A stretch of 52,180 nt of DNA from an uncultured Oscillospiraceae bacterium. Its GTDB lineage: Bacteria > Bacillota > Clostridia > Oscillospirales > Oscillospiraceae. The translations under genes and the position numbers were made by a program. This document shows, piece after piece, positions 7,179-16,585 of the stretch. Where the stretch lies: positions 1-52,180 of the forward strand of contig CAKTTB010000013.1 of NCBI GenBank assembly GCA_934613505.1. Direction: 5' to 3'. Each line of letters begins with the position of its first letter. Position 1 is the stretch's first letter. The notes below the pieces were generated by a model. It saw only the letters and a program-made list of their open reading frames with translations. It did not search any database and was not told where the DNA came from.

Positions 7179-7949
7179 ATGGCAAAGAGGCACAAGCGCC
7201 GGAAGTTTTCCGGGAGGGTCTGCGAGCAGATCGTGTACAAGGTGGCGGGCGGCACAGATCCGAAGACCAGCCGGCCGAAGAAGCCGCGGTTCCAGTCGCA
7301 GGAAGAACGCGAGGAATTCAACACCAGGATCTCGGCTGCAAAGTTCGTGGCGCTGGTCAACGCCAACTTCTCCCCGTCGAGCTATTACTCCACATTGACG
7401 CTAGACCCAGAGCATGAGGTACATACCGCGCAGGAGATGCGCCGGATACGGGATAATTTCTACCGCCGCATGGTCTACCGGTATCCGGAGGCCAAGATCG
7501 TCATCGTCTACGGCCGGGGCAAATCGACCAACCGCTTCCACCTGCACCTGATCACGGACGGCATTCCTGCCGATGCGCTGGGCCAGCTCTGGGGCCTCGG
7601 CAGCGTCATCGACTGCAAGCCACTGCGGAAGCACAACTACTATCTGGATGAGAACGGAAATAAGGTCGACCACGGGCAGGACTACAAGGCGCTGGCCAAC
7701 TACCTGCACGGCCACTGGCGCAAGGAGTTCGGCGGCCACAGGTACAAGGCCAGCCGCAGCTGCGTCCGGCCGGAGCCGGAGCCCGCGACCGAGGCGATCC
7801 GGGACTACAGCCCGACGCGCCCGCCAGTCGCCCCGCGCGGCTACATCCTTGTCGAGTCCAGAGCCACGCAGTATGGATTCCTATATTTCAAATATGTATG
7901 GGATCCCAAAAACGAGACACATAAGCGGACCGGGAGCCGCCTTCTTTAA
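7179..7949 (+). CDS. HUH-type Rep-like endonuclease, 256 aa
   Basis: Rolling-circle initiators nick one strand with a Tyr next to a His-hydrophobic-His metal site. FHLHL gives HLH at residues 121-123, preceded by the strand motif YYSTLTLDP near residue 69 and followed by YKALANYLHGHWRKEF near residue 170, where a catalytic Tyr would sit. Basic N-terminus (MAKRHKRRKFSGR). This is the only replication-type gene recognised in the phage, immediately upstream of the packaging genes. It could be the origin nickase or an accessory nuclease. Fold assignment is fairly secure; the role is inferred. Confidence 0.7.
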   Translation: MAKRHKRRKFSGRVCEQIVYKVAGGTDPKTSRPKKPRFQSQEEREEFNTRISAAKFVALVNANFSPSSYYSTLTLDPEHEVHTAQEMRRIRDNFYRRMVYRYPEAKIVIVYGRGKSTNRFHLHLITDGIPADALGQLWGLGSVIDCKPLRKHNYYLDENGNKVDHGQDYKALANYLHGHWRKEFGGHRYKASRSCVRPEPEPATEAIRDYSPTRPPVAPRGYILVESRATQYGFLYFKYVWDPKNETHKRTGSRLL

Positions 7950-7983
7950 GCCTTGTAAATGTGTTGAGTTTTAGAACGAAAGG

Positions 7984-8199
7984 GTGATAGAGACGAGCGA
8001 CTACTGGCACAGGGAGTATATCTGCCCATTCTGGCAGGCAGCCGGGAAAAAGACGATCCGCTGCGAGGGAGAATGCGTGCTCGCATTTCCTGAGCGGCGG
8101 GAGACGTCAGACTACATCACGCGATACTGCGCCAGCTTTGACTACGTGCGGTGCAGCATCGCGGCGGCGAAGCTCCGATACTACGAAAGAACAGAATGA
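7984..8199 (+). CDS. Small Cys-containing phage protein, 71 aa
   Basis: The product (YICPFWQAAGKKTIRCEGECVLAFP, ending with a helix) resembles short proteins found just upstream of terminase genes in Firmicutes phages, probably metal-bound. The start is uncertain: AAAGGGTGAT looks like an extended Shine-Dalgarno sequence that includes the GTG at 7984, so translation may begin slightly downstream at a rare codon such as ATA 7987. Function unknown. Confidence 0.55.
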   Translation: MIETSDYWHREYICPFWQAAGKKTIRCEGECVLAFPERRETSDYITRYCASFDYVRCSIAAAKLRYYERTE

Positions 8200-8240
8200 G
8201 AGCCGAAGCGCATGCGGAACGCCGTATGCGCTCATTCTGC
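8192..8240 (+). terminator. Long hairpin between early genes and the terminase unit
   Basis: AGCGCATGCGG pairs with CCGTATGCGCT around a tight loop, and an outer CAGAATG/CATTCTG stem closes it with an 8-nt bulge. There is no long U run, so it may be a weak terminator or an RNA-stability element. It ends just before the late promoter at 8243. Confidence 0.45.
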
Positions 8241-8242
8241 GT

Positions 8243-8278
8243 GCGTGGGGTGAAAAGATTTTCCGGATACGCTATGCT
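8243..8278 (+). promoter_or_regulatory. Phage late promoter, copy 1 (terminase unit)
   Basis: GCGTGGGGTGAA (8243-8254), 18 bp, then TATGCT (8273-8278). The same 12-base element with the same 18-bp spacing before a TAnnnT box occurs at 16687 and 28621, each time in the gap before a structural operon. The -35 position reads GGTGAA, not TTGACA, which suggests an activator or altered polymerase. Confidence 0.7.
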
Positions 8279-8303
8279 GAAAAGCAGAAGGGAGGCGTGA
8301 GCC

Positions 8304-8735
8304 ATGGCGAGGAAACCGAAGTATGAATCCGTGGGGCAGATCGAGGGGCTGATCGAGGCGTATTTTGAGAGCTGCAAGGGAGAGATCCTGCGGGATGAGG
8401 ACGGGCGCATCGTTTTCAACCAGAAAGATGGGAATCCGGTCTGGGTGGGGCGGAAGCCGCCGACGATCCCGGGGCTTGCGCTGGCGCTGGGCTTTTCCAG
8501 CAGGCAAAGTCTGTACAACTACAAGGCAAGGAAAGAATTTATGGACACGATTTCGCGCGCGCAGACGCGCGTGGAACAATATACGGCCGAAAGACTGTTC
8601 GACCGGGATTCGCAGCGGGGGGCACAGTTCGCGCTGGAGTATGGGTTCCGCTACAGACGGGATGAGGAGGGCGAAAAAAAGGATGAAAGCCAGAGGATCA
8701 CGATGGAGGCGGAGGCGGAGGCTTACGCGGGATGA
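8304..8735 (+). CDS. terS: Terminase small subunit, 143 aa
   Basis: Recognises phage DNA for packaging. The segment RKPPTIPGLALALGFSSRQSLYNY near residue 50 is the helix-turn-helix of the gp3-like small-terminase group; a long helix and an acidic tail for oligomerisation and large-subunit contact follow. AAGGGAGG precedes the ATG. The stop overlaps the terL start by 4 bases. Transcription probably begins at the late promoter 8243-8278. Confidence 0.85.
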   Translation: MARKPKYESVGQIEGLIEAYFESCKGEILRDEDGRIVFNQKDGNPVWVGRKPPTIPGLALALGFSSRQSLYNYKARKEFMDTISRAQTRVEQYTAERLFDRDSQRGAQFALEYGFRYRRDEEGEKKDESQRITMEAEAEAYAG

Positions 8736-10090
8736 AAAAGCGCTGCTTCGGGGAACCGAACGAAAAGCAAAAGCTGTTTCTGCTGGATCATCACCGGCAT
8801 GTGGCCTATGGCGGTGCGCGCGGCGGAGGGAAAAGCTGGGCTGTGCGGACGAAGGCAAAGCTGCTGGCACTGCACTTTGCAGGGATCAAGGTTCTGATCG
8901 TCAGGCGCGCGATGCCTGAACTTCGGAACAACCACATCGAGCCGCTGAAAAAAGAGCTGGCGGGGATCGCGAAGTACAACACCACCGACAAGACCTTCCG
9001 GTTCCCAAACGGATCGACGATCACGTTCGGTTACTGCGACAACGCGGGAGATCTGGGGCAATACCAGGGCGCGGAATACGACGTGCTGTTCATTGACGAG
9101 GCCGGGCAGCTGCAAAAGGAGTGGATCGACCAGATCAACGCCTGCGTGCGCGGCACGAACCCGTTTCCAAAGCGGACGTACTACACGCTGAACCCGGGCG
9201 GCCCGGCACATGCGTATTTCAAGCGCCTGTTCATTGACCGCAGATTTGAGGACAAAGAGAAGCCGGAAAACTACAGCTTCATTCAGGCGCTGGTGCAGGA
9301 CAACAAAGTCCTGATGCAGATCCAGCCGGAGTATATCGAGCAGCTCGAAACACTGCCGCCGAAGCTGCGCGAGGCATGGCTGTATGGCAGGTGGGACGTC
9401 TACGAAGGGCAATTCTTTGAGGACTTCCGGGACGATCCGGAACACTACAAAGACCGGCGCTGGACGCATGTCATTGAGCCGTTTGAGATCCCGGACGGGT
9501 GGACGATCTGCAGGAGCTATGACTTTGGCTACGGCAAGCCGTTTTCCTGTGCGTGGTGGGCGGTCGACTATGACGGCGTGATCTATCGCATTCTGGAGCT
9601 TTACGGATGCACGAAGACACCGAACGAGGGCGTCAAGTGGAACCCGGACAAGCAGTTTGCGGAGATCAGCAGGATCGAGCGGACGCATGCGTGGCTCAAA
9701 GGGAAGAACATCATCGGCGTCGCCGACCCGGCGTGCTGGGCGGCGGATCGCGGAGAGAGCATCATGCAGACCGCAGCGAAATACGGTGTATATTTTTCAC
9801 CGGGAGACAACGAGCGCATTGCGGGGTGGATGCAGTGCCACTACCGGCTGCAGTTTGACCCGGATGGATACCCGAGCATGTATGTATTTGCAGGGTGCAA
9901 AGCGTTTATCCGGACGATCCCGATGCTCATGTATGACGAGCACAAGGTGGAGGATCTGGATACGAAAATGGAGGATCACTGCGCGGACGAATGGCGGTAT
10001 ATGTGCATGTCGCGGCCAATCAAGCCGACGGTACCGGCAGAAGCACCGCCGGTTCTGTTTGATCCGCTGGACATGATGAAACGGAGGTAA
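8732..10090 (+). CDS. terL: Terminase large subunit, 452 aa
   Basis: Packaging motor: an N-terminal ATPase pumps DNA and a C-terminal RNase H-like nuclease cuts concatemers. Walker A GGARGGGKS lies at residues 27-35, Walker B VLFIDEAGQ near residue 120, and the nuclease strand IIGVADPACW with its Asp near residue 330. Length is normal for the family. Translation is coupled to terS (ATGA). It is intact here and complete again at 50663-52021. Confidence 0.95.
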   Translation: MKKRCFGEPNEKQKLFLLDHHRHVAYGGARGGGKSWAVRTKAKLLALHFAGIKVLIVRRAMPELRNNHIEPLKKELAGIAKYNTTDKTFRFPNGSTITFGYCDNAGDLGQYQGAEYDVLFIDEAGQLQKEWIDQINACVRGTNPFPKRTYYTLNPGGPAHAYFKRLFIDRRFEDKEKPENYSFIQALVQDNKVLMQIQPEYIEQLETLPPKLREAWLYGRWDVYEGQFFEDFRDDPEHYKDRRWTHVIEPFEIPDGWTICRSYDFGYGKPFSCAWWAVDYDGVIYRILELYGCTKTPNEGVKWNPDKQFAEISRIERTHAWLKGKNIIGVADPACWAADRGESIMQTAAKYGVYFSPGDNERIAGWMQCHYRLQFDPDGYPSMYVFAGCKAFIRTIPMLMYDEHKVEDLDTKMEDHCADEWRYMCMSRPIKPTVPAEAPPVLFDPLDMMKRR

Positions 10091-10094
10091 GGCC

Positions 10095-11849
10095 ATGCTG
10101 GCACCACAACTGACGGAGACGGAGAAGCAGACCATGATGACGGAGGTCTTTCTCGGATACAACCACAACCTCGAACTCGCGGACGGGGAGTTTTACGACA
10201 TGGAGAATCTGTCGGCGGACGAGTATCCGCTGCTCGCGCCGCGGCCAAGGCGCGGGACGGCGCAGGCAATCGAGGGGGTGCAGGGCATTCTGGCGAAGGA
10301 TGCGCTGTGCTGGGTGCAGAACAATACGCTTTATATCAACGGCGCTTCGATGGAGGCGTATATGCCGTCCGTGTCGATCTCGGCGGGGGAAAAGCAGCTC
10401 ATTTCCATGGGCGCGTATCTGTGCATCTTCCCGGACGGGATCTACTTCAACACCGAGAAGTATTCCGACAACGGATACATGGGGCAGGAGAATGTGGTCG
10501 ACGCGGCAAGCACGAACATTGACATTTCCCTGTGTCTTGTCGACGGGACGGCGCTGACGGTCAGTTACACGCAGGCCAGCCAGCCGGAGAGCCCGTCGAA
10601 TGGCCAGTACTGGCTCGACACGTCCGGCAAGCTCCACACGCTCAAGCAGTGGGCGGAGGCGACGAGCCAGTGGGTATCCGTGCCGACGGTGTATCTGAAG
10701 CTTTCTGCCAATGGCATCGGTCGAGGTTTCAAGCAGTATGACGGCATTCAGCTTTCGGGCCTCAGCGGAAACGAGCAGGTCGAGAAGCTCAACGGCAGCC
10801 AGATCCTGTACGACGTGGGCGAGAGCTACCTCGTGATCGTCGGCCTCGTCGACGAGACGACGAAGGTGACGAGCGGGACCGTGAAGACGGCCCGGAAGGT
10901 CCCAAGCATGGACTTCATCACCGAGAGCGGGAACCGGCTGTGGGGCTGCAAGTACGGCGTGGCGGACGGCGAGACCGTCAATGAGATCTACTGCTGCAAG
11001 CTGGGCGATTTTAAGAACTGGGAGTGCTACCAGGGCGTGTCGACGGATTCATGGCGCGCGAGCTGCGGCACGGACGGGAAGTGGACCGGCGCGGCGACGC
11101 TGGCGGACAGCCCGATCTTCTTCAAGGAAGACTGCTTCCACCGGGTGTATCCGTCGGCGACGGGGGCGCATCAGGTGGTCGTGCAGAAGTGCGCGGGCGT
11201 GCAGAATGGGTCAAGCAAGAGCCTCGTCGTGGTGGATGACCGGCTGTATTACAAATCGCGGATGGGCGTTTGCGTGTACGACGGGAGTCTGCCGAGCGAG
11301 ATCGGAAGCTGCTTCGGGACGAAGCTCTACTACAATGCCGTCGCGGGCGGTGCGCGCGGGAAGTACTTCATCAGCATGGAGGATGAAGGCCATAACTGGT
11401 CGCTGTTCGTCTACGACACCCGCAAGGGGTTATGGCACAGGGAGGACAGCACCCACGCAAAGGACTTCGCGCGGGTGGACGATGAGCTGTATTTCCTTGA
11501 GGATGGAACGCTCAGTACTGTCTATGGCTCGGTCGGGACGCTGGAAGACAGTGTGCAGTGGATGGCGGAGACGGGGATCATGACGTATGGGCTGGTCGGG
11601 AAGAAGTATGTGTCCAGGATCAACCTGCGGATGCAGCTGCCGAAGGGGTCGAGCGTCGATTTCTGGGTGCAGTACGATTCCGATGGAGTCTGGCGGCACT
11701 GCGGGCATATCGAGGGGCGGGGGCTGCGGACCTTCCTGCTGCCCATCCGCCCGGCCCGGTGCGACCATCTGAAGTTCCGGCTGACGGGGAAGGGCGAGAT
11801 GAAGCTGTTCAGCCTGGCGCGGGTTTTAGAGGCAGGGAGTGACGCATAA
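10095..11849 (+). CDS. Phage tail/head-completion structural protein, beta-rich, 584 aa
   Basis: Starts 4 bases after terL with GGAGGTAAGG upstream. The sequence is nearly all beta strand with repeated blade-like elements (RLYYKSRMGVCVYDGS, GKYFISMEDEGHNWSLFVYDT, FARVDDELYFLEDG), consistent with a propeller-type tail protein; the opening VFLGYNHNLELADGEFYDMENLS is shared with Firmicutes prophage proteins at this position. Likely a tail stopper or tail-hub component. It sits between terL and the portal, an unusual place for a tail gene. Confidence 0.65.
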   Translation: MLAPQLTETEKQTMMTEVFLGYNHNLELADGEFYDMENLSADEYPLLAPRPRRGTAQAIEGVQGILAKDALCWVQNNTLYINGASMEAYMPSVSISAGEKQLISMGAYLCIFPDGIYFNTEKYSDNGYMGQENVVDAASTNIDISLCLVDGTALTVSYTQASQPESPSNGQYWLDTSGKLHTLKQWAEATSQWVSVPTVYLKLSANGIGRGFKQYDGIQLSGLSGNEQVEKLNGSQILYDVGESYLVIVGLVDETTKVTSGTVKTARKVPSMDFITESGNRLWGCKYGVADGETVNEIYCCKLGDFKNWECYQGVSTDSWRASCGTDGKWTGAATLADSPIFFKEDCFHRVYPSATGAHQVVVQKCAGVQNGSSKSLVVVDDRLYYKSRMGVCVYDGSLPSEIGSCFGTKLYYNAVAGGARGKYFISMEDEGHNWSLFVYDTRKGLWHREDSTHAKDFARVDDELYFLEDGTLSTVYGSVGTLEDSVQWMAETGIMTYGLVGKKYVSRINLRMQLPKGSSVDFWVQYDSDGVWRHCGHIEGRGLRTFLLPIRPARCDHLKFRLTGKGEMKLFSLARVLEAGSDA

Positions 11850-13057
11850 TGGGGTCTTTAACACTTGCATACCCGTCGATCGCGGGGAAGACGACGCAGG
11901 AGCAGCTGGAGAGCATGCGGCGGTATCTGTGCAGCGTGACGGAGCAGCTGAACCTGGCGGACTGGTCGGCGAAGGCGACGCTGACGGAGATCTCACAGGC
12001 CATCGACGCGGACAGCCTCTCCGAGGCGGAGAAAAAAACGACGCTCTCCGGCTACGGCGCGCTGAAAGCGCTCATCATCAAGACGGCGGACTTCGCCGCG
12101 GCAAATTCGGAGACGTGGTCGACGAAGCTGTCCGGCAGCTATGTGGCCATCTCGGACTTCGGAAAGTATCTCGAGAAGACGCAGCTGACGATCGAGGGAA
12201 ACTCCGTCGGCATCAAACAGCTGTATGACTACACGGCGGGCGTCAACAACCAGTTTTCGGTGAATTCGCAGCAGTACATCAAGACAGGGCTGCTCTACTA
12301 CAAGGACGCCGTGCCGGTCTACGGCGTGGGCGTGGGGAACATCGAGACGACGGTGACGGACGGCGGCGAGAAGGTCATCGACCGGACGAAGAACGAGCTG
12401 GTCACGGTGACGCCGGACCGGGTGAGCTTCTGGCAGGACGGGCAGGAGGTCGCGTACCTCAGCGATAAAAAACTGCACTTCCCGTCCGGGACGCTGGAGG
12501 CGGCGGGGGCAGTGCTGTCGGGGAAGATCACGGCGGCAGCCGACTCGACGTTCGGGCCGTGGACGATCTCGGAAAGCAGCATTTACCGCACGGCCAACGA
12601 ATTTGGGGGCAGCGCGAGCATGTACTTCGGCACGAGCGGGCTTTCCATCAAGGACAAATTCAAGGTCGACGCGAATGGGAAGCTGACGTGTACGGGGGCT
12701 GAGATCGGCGGAACGATCAACGCAACGGATCTGAAGCTCGACGGTACGAGCATCCAGACGAAGCTCAAGCAGATCATGGATGAGATCAACATCATCAATA
12801 ACGGTCTTGAAATCGCGGGCACAAACTTCTCGAACGGCACGATCGGCGGCGCGGAGGGAAGTCTGCAGTTTACGTCCTCCAGCTCGGCAGCCTATGCGGT
12901 CGACCTGTCGGGTCCGGCGGTGCGTGTGCGGTCGACGAGCGGTGATGTGTATCTGCAGAACGCGGCGGGGACGGCCAGCATGCAGATAAAATCGGACGGG
13001 AGTATCCGGTTTATCGCTTCCGGCGGCGTAAGCGGCATTACGCCGGTCTTCGGATAG
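11849..13057 (+). CDS. Tail fibre / tail-associated protein, 402 aa
   Basis: Translationally coupled to the previous gene (TAATG). A helical N-terminal third (residues 15-110) is followed by repetitive beta segments such as AEIGGTINATDLKLDGTSIQTKL and GDVYLQNAAGTASMQIKSDGSIRF, typical of trimeric phage fibre shafts and gp58-like tail proteins. No enzymatic motif. Probably part of the tail spike or adsorption complex. Confidence 0.6.
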   Translation: MGSLTLAYPSIAGKTTQEQLESMRRYLCSVTEQLNLADWSAKATLTEISQAIDADSLSEAEKKTTLSGYGALKALIIKTADFAAANSETWSTKLSGSYVAISDFGKYLEKTQLTIEGNSVGIKQLYDYTAGVNNQFSVNSQQYIKTGLLYYKDAVPVYGVGVGNIETTVTDGGEKVIDRTKNELVTVTPDRVSFWQDGQEVAYLSDKKLHFPSGTLEAAGAVLSGKITAAADSTFGPWTISESSIYRTANEFGGSASMYFGTSGLSIKDKFKVDANGKLTCTGAEIGGTINATDLKLDGTSIQTKLKQIMDEINIINNGLEIAGTNFSNGTIGGAEGSLQFTSSSSAAYAVDLSGPAVRVRSTSGDVYLQNAAGTASMQIKSDGSIRFIASGGVSGITPVFG

Positions 13058-13070
13058 GCAGGTGGTCTGA

Positions 13071-14465
13071 GTGGCAACGCTATCCGGCGCATCGGGTACG
13101 CCGACAAGTATCACGCTGACGGTATCCGGCATGTCGTCCACGACGACATACAAGCGAAAATATGAATATATCCTGGCCGGACAGGTCATGGCGACCGTGA
13201 CGGACTCGACTGCGGGCACGACGACGGCCAGCAGGATCATTACCGGGCTGACGCCAGACACGCTGTATATCTGCCGCGTGCGGATCTACAACAGCAACAC
13301 GGGGGCGCTTGTCGCCGAGACAAACTCCATCAGCGTGCGGACGCTGGCACAGTCTGCGGGCACGACGACGGTCAGTATCCTCAACTACCTGGATAATTTG
13401 ACGCAGCTGACGAGCGGGTCTTTCAAAGGCGGCATCGGGGATACGTTTTATATCTCGGCGTCCGGAACGCAATACCGGACGTACTCGCAGCAGTATCATT
13501 TCCTGTACTTCCGGCTCTCGTCGCAGAACTACAACACGGAGCATGGAGCGAGCTACCCGATCCCCATCCAGGAAGGGCAGACCGTCAAGGTCTACTACCA
13601 GAGTAAGACCACGACGATTCCGATCTACAACTACCTGGACGGGCAGCACACGCTGTCAGACGGGTCCGTCTCCGGCACGATCGGCAATTCGTTCTTCCTG
13701 TCCATGTCCGGCACGCAGTACCAGACGTATTCGCAGGAGTATGAATTCCAGTATTTCAGGCTCGCGTCGGAAGGGTATGCGACAAATCACGCGGCGACGG
13801 AGACGATCCCCATTACGAGCGGGCAGGCCGTGCGCGTGTACTACAAGACGAAGATCACGGCAGTCGCGCCGGTTATCAGCGGGGTCACGCTGACGAAGAA
13901 CACGGCGACGGTCACGTGGGACAAAAACGGCGGCGGGTACGGAAGCTGGACGCTCTACTGGGGAAAGACGAGCTATACAGCCATCGGCTCGCAGTCGATC
14001 GGCAGCTCACCGGTGACGGTCTCGGGGCTGGACCCGGGCACGACGTATTATTTCTGGATCGTCAACAAGGCCGGGATGGATTCGAAGACGTCCAACACCG
14101 TATCCGGCGAGACGAAGGCGCAGATCGCGGCCTTCGCGTGGACGAGCGACGATGCGGCGTATATCGCGGCAGGGAAGGCCGTGACATACCTGACGGCGGC
14201 GAGCTGGAACCGGCTGACGGCGAAGATCAACGAGGTCCGGGCCGCCAGAGGCTACGGGAGCATTTCCTTCACGACGGCCTACGCCGGGCAGACGATCACG
14301 GCGGCCATCTACAACGAGGCGGCAAACGCCATCGGGAATCTGGCAGGCGCGGGAAGCGTCAGCACGGTATCGGCAGGGACGAAGCTGGAAGCGACGTACT
14401 TTGCAAACAGCTATTCTGCGCTCAAGGAAGCGCTCAACCGGGCAATCAGCAGTTATAACGGATAG
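13071..14465 (+). CDS. Fibronectin-type III / repeat-containing virion protein, 464 aa
   Basis: GTG start. Residues 1-95 form an FN3-like domain ending in GLTPDTLYICRVRIYNSNTG. Two tandem repeats of about 80 residues follow, sharing ILNYLDN / IYNYLDG, GTQYRTYSQQY / GTQYQTYSQEY and EGQTVKVYY / SGQAVRVYY. A second FN3 unit (GLDPGTTYYFWIVNKAG) and a helical C-terminal region complete it. FN3 and such repeats on virions usually mediate weak carbohydrate or cell-surface binding. Tail or capsid decoration cannot be told apart here. Confidence 0.7.
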   Translation: MATLSGASGTPTSITLTVSGMSSTTTYKRKYEYILAGQVMATVTDSTAGTTTASRIITGLTPDTLYICRVRIYNSNTGALVAETNSISVRTLAQSAGTTTVSILNYLDNLTQLTSGSFKGGIGDTFYISASGTQYRTYSQQYHFLYFRLSSQNYNTEHGASYPIPIQEGQTVKVYYQSKTTTIPIYNYLDGQHTLSDGSVSGTIGNSFFLSMSGTQYQTYSQEYEFQYFRLASEGYATNHAATETIPITSGQAVRVYYKTKITAVAPVISGVTLTKNTATVTWDKNGGGYGSWTLYWGKTSYTAIGSQSIGSSPVTVSGLDPGTTYYFWIVNKAGMDSKTSNTVSGETKAQIAAFAWTSDDAAYIAAGKAVTYLTAASWNRLTAKINEVRAARGYGSISFTTAYAGQTITAAIYNEAANAIGNLAGAGSVSTVSAGTKLEATYFANSYSALKEALNRAISSYNG

Positions 14466-14473
14466 GAGGAGCT

Positions 14474-14671
14474 ATGAATATCACAAAAGCAGTGGTGCAG
14501 CTGCGGGGGCGGCTGATCGAGGCCATCAACGAGGCGGGGCTGCCGCCGGTCATCGTGGGCTTTGTGCTGGACGGGATCCAGAACGAAGTGGCAAGACTCA
14601 CGGCGGAAGACCTGCGGAAGGAGGAAGCGGACAATGCAGACAGAGCAGATGCAGAAGACCATGCAGAATGA
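14474..14671 (+). CDS. Small helical protein before the portal gene, 65 aa
   Basis: TAGGAGGAGCT precedes the ATG. It is almost entirely helical: VQLRGRLIEAINEAGLPPVIVGFVLDGIQNEVARL then an acidic tail. Short proteins of this kind with PPVIxxxIL accompany structural genes in Firmicutes prophages. Overlaps the portal start by 38 bases. Role unknown. Confidence 0.65.
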   Translation: MNITKAVVQLRGRLIEAINEAGLPPVIVGFVLDGIQNEVARLTAEDLRKEEADNADRADAEDHAE

Positions 14672-16580
14672 CACGGCGAGCGGGCTGACGGCGCGAAAGG
14701 CCATCGGCGAAGAGCAGGCCAGAAAGGCCATGGACACGCTGCAGAAATACCGGCAGGGCAAGAGTGCGCTGGAGGCGCGGGTCATTGCTTCGGAGGACTG
14801 GTGGCGCATGCGCAGCTGGCAGCGGATCCAAAAAGGAAACCCGGAGGATGACAAGTGGACGTCGGCGTGGCTCTTCAACGTCATCATGGGCAAGCATGCG
14901 GACGCGATCGCGGCCTATCCGGCCCCGGCCATCCGCCCGCGGGAACCGGACGACCGGGAGGAGGCAGCGAAGCTTTCCTCAGTGCTGCCGGTCATTCTGG
15001 AACAGAACGACTTCGAAGAGGTCTATTCGGACAGCCAGTGGACGAAGCTCAAGCAGGGCACGCTCATCTGGCACGTAAAGTGGGATTCTTCGAAGCTGAA
15101 CGGCCTCGGGGATATCTCGGTGCAGCCGGTGGATATTCTGTCTTTTTTCTGGGAGCCGGGCGTGCGGGATCTGCAGAAGTCGAAGAACATCTTCCTGACG
15201 GAGATGGTGGACAACGACCTGCTGGTCGAGAAGTACCCGGAGCTGCAGGGAAAACTCAACTCCAAGCAGCAGGTGCAGCAGAAGTACAACACGGACGACG
15301 TCATCAATTTTGACAACAAGTCGATGGTGGTGGACTGGTATTACAAGAAATATCAGAACGGACGGCAGGTGCTGCACTTTGCGAAGCTGGTGGGCGATAC
15401 GGTTTTGCAGTCGACGGAGAACGATACGGAACAGAAATATGACACGCTGACGCTGCCAGACGGGAGCATCGTGCAGCAGCCGGTCGGAAAGCCCATGGCG
15501 GAGACGGGCTTGTATGACGACGGGGAATACCCGTTTGTGGTCGACGCGCTGTTCCCGGTAGAGGGCAGCATTGCCGGGTATGGGTATATCGACATCGGCA
15601 AGTCGACGCAGGAGCAGATCGACCGGATGAACCAGGCGATCGTGAAGAACGCGATCATGTCGACGACGCCTCGGTGGTTCAAGCGGTCGGACGGGTCGGT
15701 CAATGAGCAGGAGTTCGCGGACTGGACGAAGCCGTTCGTGCATGTGGATGGGAATCTGGGGCAGGACAGTCTGCAGCAGATCCAGGTCAACATGCTCAAC
15801 AGCAATTATATCGCCATTCTGCAGAACAAGATCGAGGAGCTCAAGTGGACAACGGGAAACACGGACGTCAACAACGGCGCGACGAGCTCCGGCGTGACGG
15901 CGGCCTCGGCCATTGCAGCGCTGCAGGAGGCGTCCGGCCGGAGCAGCAAGGACTCCACAAAGTCGGCTTACCGGGCCTACGCGCGGATGATCCGGATGGT
16001 CATTGAGCGCATCCGGCAGTTCTATGATCTGCCGCGGCAGTTCCGGATCATCGGGCAGCGCGGGGCAGAGCAGTTCGTACAGTACAGCAATCAGGGGCTG
16101 CAGCCACAGACGCTCTACGGCGCGAACGGACAGCCGGACGGGCTGCGGAAGCCGGTCTTCGACATTGAGGTCTCGGCGCAGAAGGCAAGCGAGTACGCGT
16201 CCATGGCGCAGAACGAGCTGGCGCTGCAGTTCTTCCAGCTGGGGTTCTTCAACCCGCAGATGGTAGACCAGACGCTTGCAACGCTCGACATGATGGACTT
16301 TGACGGGAAAGACTCAATCATCCAGAAGGTCCAGGAGAACGCGGACCTGCAGCAGCGGCTGGTCGAGTGGCAGCAGCTGGCGCTGGCGTTGGCAGACCGG
16401 TACGATCCGGTCATGGGTGAGGGGCTGGCGCAGCAGATCCTGCAGGAGGGCGGACAGGCAGTCCCGCAGGCGAGCGCCGCGGCAGCGGAGAAGCCGGAGA
16501 TCAACACCGGCGAGACGCAGGAGCCGAAGATCGTGGAGAATGCGCGCAAAAAGTCGGAAGAAAGCACGCAACCGGGATAA
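14634..16580 (+). CDS. Portal protein, 648 aa
   Basis: Forms the dodecameric DNA gate of the capsid. ATG 14634 is chosen because AAGGAGG lies about 9 bases upstream; the frame is open further 5'. Family traits: an N-terminal helical region with WWRMRSWQRIQKGNP, a beta wing, the stretch GYGYIDIGKSTQEQIDRMNQAIVKNA for the stem, then GVTAASAIAALQEASGRSSKDSTKSAYRAYARMI, and a Gln/Ala-rich C-terminal barrel. The long form (about 650 aa) is typical of portals in short-tailed phages with N4-gp56-type capsids. Confidence 0.85.
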   Translation: MQTEQMQKTMQNDTASGLTARKAIGEEQARKAMDTLQKYRQGKSALEARVIASEDWWRMRSWQRIQKGNPEDDKWTSAWLFNVIMGKHADAIAAYPAPAIRPREPDDREEAAKLSSVLPVILEQNDFEEVYSDSQWTKLKQGTLIWHVKWDSSKLNGLGDISVQPVDILSFFWEPGVRDLQKSKNIFLTEMVDNDLLVEKYPELQGKLNSKQQVQQKYNTDDVINFDNKSMVVDWYYKKYQNGRQVLHFAKLVGDTVLQSTENDTEQKYDTLTLPDGSIVQQPVGKPMAETGLYDDGEYPFVVDALFPVEGSIAGYGYIDIGKSTQEQIDRMNQAIVKNAIMSTTPRWFKRSDGSVNEQEFADWTKPFVHVDGNLGQDSLQQIQVNMLNSNYIAILQNKIEELKWTTGNTDVNNGATSSGVTAASAIAALQEASGRSSKDSTKSAYRAYARMIRMVIERIRQFYDLPRQFRIIGQRGAEQFVQYSNQGLQPQTLYGANGQPDGLRKPVFDIEVSAQKASEYASMAQNELALQFFQLGFFNPQMVDQTLATLDMMDFDGKDSIIQKVQENADLQQRLVEWQQLALALADRYDPVMGEGLAQQILQEGGQAVPQASAAAAEKPEINTGETQEPKIVENARKKSEESTQPG

Positions 16581-16585
16581 GAACA

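Larger units (their letters stand above)
4486..10249. repeat. First copy of a 5.76 kb direct duplication
   Basis: From base 4486 the sequence recurs at 46417-52180 with an offset of 41931 and no difference noticed by eye or in the encoded proteins. The upstream parts diverge. This is one circle length, so the duplication most likely marks the end of one phage unit and the start of the next rather than a repeat inside the genome. Confidence 0.9.
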
